Positions 54,068 through 64,000 of a stretch of DNA of 64,000 bases are shown here, one piece after another. A program made the position numbers and the translations under genes. The stretch comes from Acanthamoeba lenticulata (taxonomy: Eukaryota > Discosea > Longamoebia > Acanthamoebidae), in assembly GCA_002179805.1 (NCBI GenBank), contig NAVB01001565.1, forward strand, positions 1 through 64,000. The letters run 5' to 3'. Below the pieces are notes generated by a model that saw only the letters and a list, made by a program, of their open reading frames with translations, was not told where the DNA came from and did not search any database. Every line of letters begins with the position of its first letter. Position 1 is the first letter of the stretch.

Positions 54068-56102
54068 ATGGGGTGGCGTCTGTCGGAGTGTGAGGCGCCC
54101 TCCTTCTCGGCCCTACGCAACTGGATTGGCTTCTTCGTGCTTGGTCTTTTCAACAAGTGCGCAATTTGCAATTAATCATCATAATTTAATCTTGGGATTG
54201 TAGAAGCTTAATTGCATTTCTGGGCAACTGCAGTTTTGGTTATGTGATCTTCTTGTCAGCGGCAGAGGACATCATGAAGGGCAGTAGCGGCGCCGTCCTG
54301 CTGGCCGACATCCTACCAACGCTCTGCACCAAGCTCGTCGCCCCGTTCTTCATGCACCGCATTCCCTACTGGTAGCTCTCCCCCAAGTCCTGTGCCGCAT
54401 GGCACACGCGCCGGCACTGGCTAAGCTGGTGGTTGCACAGGGTTCGCGTGCTCGTGCTGACGGCCGCCGCGCTCGGCTCCTTCCAGCTTGTGGCCTGGGG
54501 CGAGAGGTGCGTCCCTATCCCCGCCCCGTGTGTGTGTGTGTGTCGTCGGTGGTCCCTAAGCACACGACACATACGCCGAGCGCAGTGCATGGATGCGCCT
54601 GCTGGGCGTCGTGCTGGCCTCGTTCAGCGCCGGGTTCGGGGAGATCACCTTCCTGGCGCTGGCCTCCTTCTACCCCAAGTTCACGCTCTCCGGGTGGAGC
54701 TCCGGCACGGGCGGCGCCGGCGTGCTCGGGGCCGTGGCCTACCTGGCGCTCACCGAGTGGATCGGCCTCTCGTCTAAGCTCTCCCTCCTCATCGTCTCGC
54801 CGCTCCCCGTCCTCATCGCCGTCAGGTTTGTGCAGTTGTCCAACGCGGGCTGCTCGGGCCTGGCCTCGGCTTGAACTTTGTTTGCTGACTCGGGCGCGCG
54901 TGCGTTCAGCTTTTTCCTGGTGATCACAGGCGAGCAGAACAAGCGTCAGGTGATCTACGTGCCCGTCGCCGAAGAAGGTACCCTCGCCCGGCCTCCCGGC
55001 GTCGTCGTCGATGACGATGACGATGGAATCGAGATGGGTGAGTGGCCGCCCAGCTTGGGTCGCATCTCGCGTGCGTCGGGCTGAACGATCTGTGCGGGGA
55101 CAGACGAGGTGGTGGCGCCTGCGGCTGTTGTCGCGAATGACCACGAGCACGGTGCCGAGGCCGAGACCGTGCTGCTGGTCGACGAAGAAGGAGCCGCAGG
55201 CAAGCGAAGCAGCAGGCTGGTCCCGGCGCCTAGCAGCCGCAACCTGTCGATTCAGATCCTGCACGACAGCCACGAGCCACCGCCGCCCTCTGGGCTCGGC
55301 GTCCAGCTCCGCCGCTTCTTTGCCCAGTTCATCCTCATCAAGGTTTCGCACGTCTTCTTCTTCTTCTTCTTCTTTTCTTTCTGCGTGTGCGCGGTCTCAC
55401 GTATGTGCGCTTGTGTCAAAAGCCGTTGCTGCCGTACATGATCCCGCTGTTCTTCGTGTATTTCTTCGAGTACGCTATCAACAGCGGCATCTCGCCGACG
55501 CTCGTCTTTGATGGCTGGGGCTCGGACAAGGTCTACAAGTACTACAGCCTCATGTACCAGATCGGTAAATCGCCAGCCCCGGCCTCCTCGCCTGCGCTCA
55601 TGCACTTCACGCGCGTGTTGGTTAATGCTTTTTTATTTTATTTTATTTTATGCTGTTTTTATATTTGTGTACAGGCGTGTTCGTGTCGCGGTCGTCGGTG
55701 GACTTTGTCCCGATTGCTCGAATCTGGATCCCGGGCATCCTGCAGGCCGCCAACTTCGCGTTCCTGCTGTGCCAGGCCTACTGGAACTTCGTGCCCTCCG
55801 TCTACATCATCTTCCCCATTATCTTTTGGGAGGTGCGTTTTCATAGGCTTTTCATTTCTTATTTTCATGATTATTTTTTTGTTGATGTTTTTGTGCCAAT
55901 ACCCGTTGGGGCTGGGCAGGGCTTGTTGGGTGGAGCGACCTACGTCAACAGCATGTACATGATTTACAAGACCGTCAGTGACAAGGACCGTGAGTTCTCT
56001 CTTGGTGTGGTCTCTCTGGCTGACGACGTTGGCATCTCCCTGGCCGCTCTCGTCTCTGTCTTCCTCGAGAAGTGGCTCCGGCGACATAACAACATCCACT
56101 AG
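54068..56102 (+). CDS. cln3: CLN3/battenin family lysosomal membrane protein
   Basis: Many short exons. The first are 54068-54156, 54234-54371, 54441-54506, 54586-54825 and one from 54910; the last ends at stop 56100-56102. About eleven hydrophobic segments are encoded. CLN3 hallmarks are [20 protein letters not shown] near the N-terminus, [35 protein letters not shown], then [20 protein letters not shown]. Later come [31 protein letters not shown], and ending segments [20 protein letters not shown] and [23 protein letters not shown]3 is needed for lysosomal clearance of glycerophosphodiesters and is mutated in human Batten disease. A variable acidic cytoplasmic loop is coded around 54960-55270. 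Two introns (about 55570-55675 and 55832-55918) are AT-rich. Confidence 0.93.
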
Positions 56103-56199
56103 CGAAACCCTCCACTTTTATTTATTAATTGTTTTTTTTAAATAAATTAAAATGATAATTACTAAACCCTCTGGTTTATTACGGCACTTGCTTGAGCGC

Positions 56200-57042
56200 C
56201 TACTTGGCCTCAGAGGTGAGGTCCAGCAGGACAAATTCTGCGCGCTTGCCGTCCTGGTTGGCCCCTGCGAGGTGAAGCTCAACTCCCTCAGCGATGAAGA
56301 CGCCATCGCCAGGCTCGAGCAGGGTGGTCTCATCCTCGCTTGACCTCACATCCCGCAGGAGCAAACGGCTTCCAGTGTCGCACACGTGGAGGTAGCCGCA
56401 CCTCCCCTTGCCAAAGGCGTAGGTCACGTGCTCGTCCTGGGCCAAGAGCGAGGCGTAGACCTTGGCGTCCTGGTTGATGGTGATGGGCTTCTTCGTGCCG
56501 TCCTCGTGCACGTGGCTCTTGGGTGCCAGCAACAGGCACAAGCGGCCTTGCTTCTCCTCGTCGCTGAACTGGACGGTCTGGTAGTTGGGCTTGAGGTCGT
56601 ATTGGTTAGGTTCGACCCAGAGCTGAAGGAAGTGCACCGAGTCGGTCTTGGAGTGGTTGTACTCGCTGTGCAGGATGCCCCGGCCGGCCGACGTGAACTG
56701 CACGCCACCACGGCCGATAACCTCCTTGTTGCCCATCGAATCGCGATGCTCAAGGCTGCCCGACACGACGTAGCTGAAGATCTCGTAGTTGGAGTGTGGG
56801 TGCATGCCAAAGCCCTGGTGAAGATGAGATTGTTAGCATCAAGATGTTCCCACGTGGAAGAGGACGTTGCATACCCGACCAGGCTTGACACGGTCCTCGT
56901 TCAACACGTGAAGGCTGGACCAGCCGCTGAACTTGGGGTCGTAGTAGTTGGCAAAGGAGAACGAGTGGTAGGTGCTGAGCCAGCCGTGGTTGGCGTAGCC
57001 CCTGTCCATCGCCTTTCTAATACGGAAGTTCTTGGAGGCCAT
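56200..57042 (-). CDS. Pirin family protein
   Basis: Two exons, about 56878-57042 and 56200-56818. The start at 57042 (MASKNFRIRKAMDRGYANHG) matches the usual pirin N-terminus. An upstream in-frame ATG near 57129 would add a Ser/Asn-rich leader. Cupin motifs are FGMHPHSNYEIFSYVVSG, then GGVQFTSAGRGILHSEYNHS. They supply the His, His, His and Glu metal ligands (H-x-H, then E, then H). The second cupin half continues FLQLWVEPNQYDLKPNYQTV and ends LDLTSEAK. The closest layout is bacterial YhhW-type pirin with quercetin-dioxygenase activity, while animal pirin is a nuclear cofactor. Which role applies here is unknown. Confidence 0.95.
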
Positions 57043-57515
57043 GTTGTTGGAACTTGTTGTTGATGCTGCTCTGTTGCTTGAGTTGCTTATGGAACAAGCT
57101 GGCACCTTGGAGCCTTTTGAGGATGTTACGGCCATCGGGAACAGAACAGAAGGTTTCAAAGCGCCGAACCTATTTGTTTTATTTATTTGTATCTTCTGGC
57201 AGCTTCTTAAGCCTGTTGCCCACGTCAGCCAGCGCTTCTATGGGCCTGCAACATGTTGCTCTGAGCTGTTCTGTTAGGCTCTACCGGGAGCGCAGCCCAA
57301 AGGAGATGCTGCCCCTTCGCCGAAGAGGCCTTGATACGCTGGATCCGGCCAACCAAACCCAATTCATTTGATTTTTAAGTCCGGCCAATTGCCAGGGAGC
57401 ATGGAGGTCAAGACAACGGCCGCAAGTCTCGCCGAGGGAGCGCAGCGGGTACGGCATTCTTCAACCACACCAGCACCTGTACACTACACCCCCGCTCTTT
57501 ACCACTACCTCCACC

Positions 57516-59350
57516 ATGGCCAATATTCTCGCCGGCTCGAACGACAAGGAGAAGCTCGACAGCCTCATCTCGCGCACGCACAAGGACCAGGCCGTCTGGG
57601 TCCTCAACGCCTTCTGGGAGGTACAGCTTTGTTCTTTCTGTTTCCTGTTCGCTTCTTACTGGCCAGGCTAGGCGTCCGTCGTGTTGTGTCCCAACGTCGC
57701 ACAAAATGATTAATCAGTTGATTTCTCGATTATTGTTGCGGTAACGCAGGAATTCGGCGAGAAGGAGGCCGAGAAGGTGTGGCAGTTTGTGCACAAGGCC
57801 ATTGAGCTCGACGAGGCCAAGCGCGCCGAGGGCTGCGACATTGACGAGTTCCAGGCCCACCGCTTCCTCGAGCACTTCAAGGAGACTCTCACCGTCCAGG
57901 TTCGCTTTCTTTTTCCGCTTTCGCTCTTTTAAATTTTTATTAATTATTCTTTTAAATCATAAAATGCATATTTTTTAATCCAAACAGAAAACAATTTTAC
58001 GATTATTAATTAATTTTCTTCACGAAAAATGTGCGCACAAAATAGGCCATGAGGGACAGGCTGCGGTCGACGGGCGCCATCGTGGGCACGCCCAAGCGCG
58101 TGCCGCTGACGCACATCCTCACCTTCAAGTACAACCTCGACTGGCACGTGCTCGTCAACGCGCCGCAGGGCTCCAAGGAGGAGATCGCCAAGGCCCAGAA
58201 GATCTTTGACGAGGTCTCGGCCGCCTTTGCCGCGTCGGCCGCCCGCGACGCCGAGGCCGCCGCCGCGCTGGCCGAGGCCACATCGCGCGAGGCCGAAGCC
58301 AAGTCGCGCGAGGCCGCCGCGCTGGCCGCTGAGAACGAGGCCAAGGCCCGCGAGGCCGACGCGCTGGCCGCCGAGGCCGAGGCCAAGGCCCGCGAGGCCG
58401 AGGCCAAGGCGCGTGAAGCCGACGCGCGTGCGCGCGAAGCCGAGGCCAAGCAGCGCGAGGCGGCCGCGCTCCAGGCCGAAGCCGAGGCCAAGCAGCGTGA
58501 GGCCGAGGCCAAGGCCGACGCCGAGCAGGCGCGCAGCACCGAGGAGAAGGCCAAGGCCGAGGAGGCCGAGGCCCGCGCGCGGGAGGACGAGCTCCAGGCG
58601 GCCAAGGCCGAGCTCGAGGCCGCGCTGGCCGAGCTCAAGGCCCAGGAGGACGCCTTCAACGGCCGCACGGCCGAGCTCCAGCGCCTCTCCGAGGAGGGCA
58701 CCATCGTGCAGAAGAACCGCGCCAAGAACGAGCTCGCCCAGCACCTCTCGTCGGACCCGCTCCCGCTGAGGCGCGCCAAGATCACGCAGGAGGCCGCCGT
58801 CAAGAAGGCCGACCGCGCGGCCCAGGTGGCCAAGGAGGCCGCCGACAAGGCCACTGCCTCGCGCACCGTGGCCGAGCAGGCGCGCCAGGCCGCCGACGCG
58901 TCGGCCCACCAGGCCTCGCAGGCCCGCGCCGCCGCCGAGCAGGCCTCGCAGCAGGCCTCTGAGGCCCGCGCCGCCGCCGAGCACGCCGCCGAGCAGGCGA
59001 CCCAGGCCAGGCACCAGGCCGAGCAGGCCCGCGCGCAGGCCGAGGCGTCGGCGCGTCAGGCGTCGGCCGCCCGCGCTGCGGCCGAGGAGGCCGCGCGCCA
59101 GGCCACGCAGGCCCGCGGTGAGGCCGAGCAGGCCCGCGCGCGATCGGAGGAGGCCAAGGCTGCGGCCGAGGCCGCCGTCGAGGAGGCGCGCCAGCGGCTG
59201 GCCGAGGCCGAGGCCTACCTGGAGGAGGCCAAGCAGCGCCTGCCCAAGGGCGCCACCTGGTGGCTGGAGCGCGAGCTCGAGGAGCGGAGGGCCTACCTGC
59301 CCAAGAACAAGGGCGGCTACAACCGCCGCGAGCAGGCCGCCAAGGCTTGA
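57516..59350 (+). CDS. Ala/Glu-rich coiled-coil protein with conserved N-terminal domain
   Basis: Exons 57516-57620, 57750-57899, 58046-59350, frame exact; 519 aa. The start is in good context (CACCATGG). The first ~125 residues look globular: DKEKLDSLISRTHKDQAVWV, EFGEKEAEKVWQFVHKAIEL, HRFLEHFKETLTVQAMRDRL, TPKRVPLTHILTFKYNLDWH. The remaining ~350 residues are a long Ala/Glu/Arg/Lys/Gln heptad region with AEAKAREAEAKQREA-type repeats. It is interrupted once by AQEDAFNGRTAELQRLSEEG and FRAKNELAQHLSSDPLPLRR-like spacing. The chain ends ATWWLERELEERRAYLPKNK. The domain family is not recognised. A rod-like cytoskeletal or scaffolding protein is likely. The intron before 58046 is very AT-rich. 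Confidence 0.86.
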
Positions 59351-59457
59351 TTGAATGCGCATCGATAAGTAGTTTCGGGATCAAGTAAAGAGAACCTTGA
59401 AGCACGTTGGAAATCTTTTTTAATCACGAGGACAACAAACATGCCCAAGGCCGAGAG

Positions 59458-60451
59458 TTACGGCAGAATGCAGGGAGAGCCCGAGCAGGAGATGGTCGCA
59501 GGATCGACAAAATGGAAGTGCATGGTGGTCCACACGTCCACGGCGAACGTACAGCCCGAGTTGGCGCACCAGTTCCCGCAGAAGAAGTCGCTGTGCGCGG
59601 GACCCTCGAACATGCCCAAGGGCGCAGTCTGGGCAGGAAGGCGTCCAGCGTGAGCTCAACCGCTTGACCAATTAAAACAGGAAAAGGATAAAGTGGCCGC
59701 GTACGAGCTCAAGATGGGGAACGTTGAAGAGGATGGCGTTGATCGTGTGGCGCTGCGCGTCGTACATGGGCATCACAGGCACCAGCGTCGACGCGTTCCA
59801 CGTATTCCCACCGAAGGCGGCCAAGTCGAAGGAGTGGTGGATGCCCATCTTCTGGATGCAGTTGCCCGGGGCCCAACCGCGCAGGACGGCGGTCTTCATG
59901 TCGAAAGGGACGGGGAAGAATCCGTTGATCTCGAGGCGGTCGCCAAGCACGTCGGGCGCCTTGGCGCCAGAGCAGATGAGCTTGGGATCACGCGTGCGGA
60001 TAAAGATTTCATACTGGTAAGGCTGGTCCGTGCGACGCCAGAAACCGTGGTTAACGAGGTTCTGCTCGATCATGCCGCTCACGCGGATGCCAAAGCCTGA
60101 AGAGAATGATACGTCAACAAAAGAACGAAAGCGACGAAGATTGGGGGGGAAGATACCGGAGAGCTGGCCAGCGGCGGTGTAGTAGAGGATGACCGGCTGC
60201 CAGACGGTCGGGCCAGAGGGGGACTGAGTGTAGGCGTAGCCGACGTCCGGGTCGCATGACGACGAGATGCGAGTCCAGTTCTGGGCCTCAGCAATAGAGG
60301 CTGTCAGAGGTTGCTCTTGGAACACCATGTAGGTGCGGAGGAGGCGGTTTTGGCCAAAGCTGGCCGCCGCGGCCGGGGTCAAACAGATGAGCGCCAGCAG
60401 CACGCAGGCGATGGAGAGGAGAGCACAGCGGTAGGTGGACGGGTGCGCCAT
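59458..60451 (-). CDS. Small secreted protein of unknown family
   Basis: Three exons, about 60157-60451, 59705-60098 and 59628-59458. The N-terminus is a clear signal peptide (CALLSIACVLLALICLTPAA). The mature part reads FGQNRLLRTYMVFQEQPLTA, then PVILYYTAAGQLSGFGIRVS across the first splice. It continues HGFWRRTDQPYQYEIFIRTR and GDRLEINGFFPVPFDMKTAV. The final exon is Cys-rich: TAPLGMFEGPAHSDFFCGNW, then CANSGCTFAVDVWTTMHFHF, ending SCSGSPCILP. The paired cysteines suggest disulfides in an extracellular or vacuolar protein. No family recognised. Three TATCGGCG repeats lie 80-175 bp upstream of its start. Confidence 0.75.
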
Positions 60452-60531
60452 GAATGTGGTTTGTTATCAGCAACGAATGGAAATGAGATAACGACGAACT
60501 CCGTGTTTTAACCACTATTTGAGTGATTACG

Positions 60532-60624
60532 TATCGGCGTCTTGTCGGGATCAACCCAGCAATCTGGGGAGTTATCGGCGTCTTGAAGAATGAGTAAGTC
60601 CTTTTCTCAACCGTGTTATCGGCG
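60532..60624. promoter_or_regulatory. Three TATCGGCG direct repeats upstream of the secreted-protein gene
   Basis: TATCGGCG occurs at 60532-60539, 60573-60580 and 60617-60624, spaced 41 and 44 bp apart. The first two extend to TATCGGCGTCTTG. They lie in the 304-bp gap between the CPSF160 stop and the secreted-protein start, so they may be binding sites for a transcription factor acting on the latter. No factor is identified. Confidence 0.45.
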
Positions 60625-60755
60625 ACCGGCATGAACGAGGGATTCACTTCAGCAGCGGTGTTTAGCACCCCATAGACCAATAATGATGTAATAAAGGGAT
60701 TATTGGCCCAAGAAGGCACCTTCTACAAGAATCAAAGATAGATGGGTCACCATCA

Positions 60756-63700
60756 TCAGAGGGTGTGGGTGACCGACTGGGGGACGGCCTGGAGGTCGTT
60801 GAGGATGCGCTGGCGCGAGGTGCCCAGCTTGGTGGCGATCAGCTGCTGCGCGGTGGCGTCGAGGGCCAGGTAGCGCGACAGGAGGAGCCCGTCCAGGATC
60901 GTGTGCTTGCGGTTGCGCAGGAGACGGTCGCGCCGGAGCGCGCGGTAGGCCTGCGGGTGGAGGCCCGCCGTGTGCGGGATGGCCGAGAGGAGGGCCGACT
61001 GGAGCATGCCCAGCCGCCGGAACGTGGACTCGTCCAGCGGGGCCAAGTAGCCCAGCCCGCCCGCCAGCGTGCCAAACCACACGGCGTGTCGCTGCTGGGC
61101 GGCGCTATTGTTGATGTTGTCGGAGGTCAAGGTCATGGGCAGGCGCAGGAAGCGGTTGATGGCCTGGCCCACGTTGAAGTCGCCGCGGGGCACGAGCAGC
61201 TGGCCGCCGCGGCTCTCGGCCACGTGAGGCGCGTAGGCCAGGACCTGGAGGTTGTGGCGCTCGTCGGACATGAGCAGGGCCAGGTTCTGCTTGTCGACGA
61301 TGTACTCGGTGGCAAAGACGCTCACGCGCCCGACGTCCTTGGCCAGCAGCGTGAGCGAGCTGGCGCTGTCCTTCCACCGCAGGAAGAAGATGGACTTGTA
61401 GATGTCCCCGCACAGCACAAAGTTCTTCAGCGTCCGGATGGACACGATGTAGTGCGGCGCGTCGTAGAACGCCACCGCCTCCGTCGAGCCGCCGTCAAAG
61501 TTGAACACCCAGATCTGGTGTACGCACCACACCATCATCAGCATCGTCAACAACATGATGAAGATGATGAAGAAGATGATGATGAAGATGACGATGAAGA
61601 AGAAGATGATGATGAGGAAGAGGAGGGACCTTGGGGCCGACGGCGATGATGAGGTAGCCCTGGAGCGAGGCGGCGGCGGAGACGGGGCCCTTCATGGGCT
61701 TCTCCTTCATGGGCTTCTGGTAGGTCAGCGTGAGCTTGCACTGGTCCTCGCCCGTCACGTCGATCTCATAGATCAGGAGTCTTCCACGGCCGGCGGCGTC
61801 TTCGCCTTCCGCGTAGGAGGTGCCCACCACGAGGTAGGGTCGGAGCACTCGATTCAACTGCCAGAAAAATGCGCCACCACGAACTCGCGTAAATCATAAA
61901 AGAAGATAATAAAAATAATATAAATAAAATAATATAAATAAAATAGTAAAAGACAAACCTGGCTGTAGTTGTCGGCAAGCTTGAGAACACTGAGCGTGAG
62001 CACGTGCTCTCGTGGCTCCAGCTCCACGCGGTGCAGAATCTACGCCCCAATAATCATCAATTTATCATTAAATAATGATTACAAAATAAAGAATAATTTG
62101 ATTTTTAAAAAAAGACGAATAAATAAGAATGGGAATAAAAAGGTAAGAACAGAGAGACGGACCTGCCAGGTGCGCGGGGAGATGAGGTGGAGCTCGTGGC
62201 GCTCCTCCATCATCACGATCTCGCGCGCGCCGAGCTCGCGCAGGCGCTCCTCGGGTTCGATGCCGAGCTCGCGGGACTCTTCCTCCTCGCGCTCGCGCTC
62301 TTGGCGCTCCATTTCGGTCTCCGGGGGCGTGGGCACGGGGGTCGCCACGGGCGTGGCGAGGCCCACGACGTAGGTGCGCGACGGGGCGTGGTACGTGATC
62401 TGCCGCGGCGTGCGGCCCAGCGGCACCTTGCGCACGACCCAGGGCAGCTCCCACTGCTGCGACGCCGGGCTATTGCCCTCGGCGGCCGGCAGCTGGCAAA
62501 TCTTGAGCGTGCCCTGCATTCCTCACATATTTAGCGCTTTCCTTTGTTTCGATGGAAAATGGAAGAAAAGAATTCGGTGGAAAATGGACAGCACGTGCCT
62601 GGTGGTTGAAGTAGATGAAGCCATAAGGGCAGTTGGCGTTGTGGAGCTCCGCAAAGGACAGGACAAAGCTGTCGAGCTTCATCGGGTAGAGCCGGGCGTA
62701 GCCCCGCGGCGCAAACACCCACGCGGGCGCGCTGCCCGAGATGAAGACGCCGTTGAAGTTGCCCACGGCCCCAAAGTAGTGGATCCGTCGGTAGCGCAGC
62801 GACGTTGGCCCACCTGCATCGTCATCGTCATCATCATCATGATCGTCACCAAGAGGATAACAAGGGAAAGAAAGAGGGAGCCTGACCAGTGCTTTGCTCG
62901 TCGTCCTCGTCATCCCCGCGGTTGTCATTGTTAAGGTCGAGCCCGACAAAGTCAAAGCCGCCGCCACTGCCCTGCTGCTGCTGTTGTTGTTGCGTCTTCA
63001 CACGCTTGCGAGCTTCCCCGGTGCCGTTTTCGCCGTGGTAGTGGTCGTCATTGTCGTCCAGCTTCTCCTTGCCCTTGGAATGCTCCTCGCCGTCGTCCTC
63101 GCCGTCGTCCATCTCTTCCCGCTTGCGCTTCGCCGCGGCCTGCACGGCCCATACATCGAGCGCGAGGTCAACAACACGACGTGGCCACACAACAGAGCGC
63201 ATGAAGCCAAGGCCGAATGGCGTCGCCGTACCGCCGTGAGGGGATCGACCACGCTGCTCCGCGGGAGCGGGCTGTAGTCGCATCGCTGGAAGGTCACCTT
63301 GAGCGGTCCGTCCGGGTCCTGCGACTCGGCGGCTGACGACGATGACGATGTCGTTGTCGTCGTCGTGAAGCCGCGATACAGCAGCACGTCGCCGTTCTCC
63401 AGGTAGATCTGCGCTCCCCCGCCCACCAAACGGGCAGACCATGTCATTCCACGCATTCTTCACGTTATGCGAGCTCTTGGCTGGCCAGGAATTTGACGCA
63501 CGAAGAGGTGAGGCAGCGCGGGCATGTTGCCGATGGTGTGCAGCGCCACCTCGGCGATGCGCGGGCTGTCATCGTCGGCTGCCGCGGAGGCAGGCGAGGC
63601 AGGCGGAGGACGAAGGAGGGCGTTGTGGATGAGACGCGGCCCGGTGGAGGCGCGCTCGGCCGAGAAGACCAGCTTAAAGTCCGGCAGGCTGAAGATGTCC

Positions 63701-64000
63701 AACCGGCCGCCCGCTCCGCCCCGCGGCGCGCGCGCCACCGCCGCGAAGATCGCGTCGGTCGTGCGCAGCGGCGTCTTGCTGTCGACGTCGGCGCCGCGGC
63801 TCCGCATCAGCCCGCCGTAGAACAGGTGCATCGCCGCCACGTCCTTGGAGGTCTGCATTTGATTTAAAATTAATTTATCTTTTTGAAAATCATAGAACAA
63901 ATAAATAAAGACGACAAATGAAACATAAATGGAGTCGTACGGGGATGGGGCGGGGCGAGGGGTGGAGCTTGTGGGTGGCCGGGTCGGCAAAGTAGAGGCG
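60756..64000 (-). CDS. cpsf1: CPSF160 (CPSF1), C-terminal part; gene runs off the right edge
   Basis: The largest subunit of the cleavage and polyadenylation specificity factor. It scaffolds recognition of the AAUAAA signal in the nucleus. Stop at 60756-60758. Exons include 60756-61514, ~61632-61857, ~61968-62040, ~62163-62519, ~62600-62815, and further ones to the window end. Family motifs are HYFGAVGNFNGVFISG, then ANCPYGFIYFNHQ joined to GTLKICQL, and LRPYLVVGTSYAEGEDAAGR with GRLLIYEID. The C-terminal CPSF_A domain reads YIVSIRTLKNFVLCGDIYKS, DERHNLQVLAYAP, HAVWFGTLAGGLGYLAPLDE and RLGMLQSALLSAIPHTAGLH. It ends with DGLLLSRYLALDATAQQLIA. The intron at 61515-61631 holds GAT/AAG simple repeats. 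The N-terminal beta-propellers lie outside the window. Confidence 0.94.

Noticed and set aside
58010..59362. 450-codon minus-strand Leu/Gly/Arg frame
   Set aside because: Antisense of the Ala/Glu coiled-coil exon, which splices cleanly to two upstream exons with a good start codon.
60765..61649. 294-codon plus-strand frame ending in Asp/Glu runs
   Set aside because: Antisense of the CPSF160 C-terminal exon. The acidic run comes from simple repeats in the neighbouring intron.

Overview
The window is nuclear DNA of a free-living amoeba-type eukaryote, most likely an Acanthamoeba-like amoebozoan. This is inferred, not proven. The signs are GC-rich coding exons broken by many short GT-AG introns (about 55-120 nt), tightly packed genes on both strands, and a eukaryotic gene set (spastin, CLN3, Pcf11, CPSF160, Rtf2, AIF1/IBA1-type EF-hand protein, RhoGAP, F-box proteins). 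Intergenic gaps and some introns are very AT-rich. There are no operons or bacterial ribosome-binding sites. Exon limits come from reading splice sites by eye; genes where the reading frame was followed exactly across each splice are marked as such.

Layout. 1-13 kb holds a 5'-truncated hot-dog thioesterase, Rtf2 (-), an ABHD13/Bem46-type hydrolase, a DAGK/sphingosine-kinase-type lipid kinase, a Sch9-like C2 + AGC kinase (-) and spastin. 13-15.2 kb holds a secreted beta-helix protein with roughly one helix coil per exon (-), bracketed by two diverged ~84-bp direct repeats. 15.4-23.5 kb holds an AIF1-like EF-hand protein, an acidic/Ser-rich unknown (-), a large F-box-like protein (-) and a RhoGAP protein. 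24-29.2 kb holds a multi-exon type I membrane protein with an N-terminal beta-helix related to the 13-15 kb protein, a Ser/Pro stalk, an EGF-like module and a transmembrane segment. 30.3-34.9 kb is an AT-rich 4.5-kb DNA transposon with perfect 25-bp terminal inverted repeats and TTAA target duplications. It sits exactly at the stop codon of the next gene. 34.9-42.1 kb is an intronless 2427-aa secreted repeat protein of bacterial style (-). 42.8-64 kb holds an F-box/TLDc/RanBP2-zinc-finger protein (-), Pcf11 (-), mitochondrial fumarase (-), a sterol-oxidase-type fatty acid hydroxylase (-), a small CPCC protein, CLN3/battenin, pirin (-), an Ala-rich coiled-coil protein, a small secreted protein (-) and the C-terminal part of CPSF160 (-, runs off the right edge).

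The genes do not form one pathway. Three themes recur. First, cell-surface or secreted repeat proteins (three large ones between 13 and 42 kb), probably concerned with adhesion or the cell coat. Second, mRNA 3'-end formation (Pcf11 and CPSF160). Third, regulatory and ubiquitin-linked proteins (two F-box proteins, an AGC kinase, a RhoGAP). The most unusual parts are the TTAA transposon with two divergent decayed gene sets, its stop-codon insertion, the intronless near-identical repeat array beside it, and the exon-per-coil beta-helix gene.
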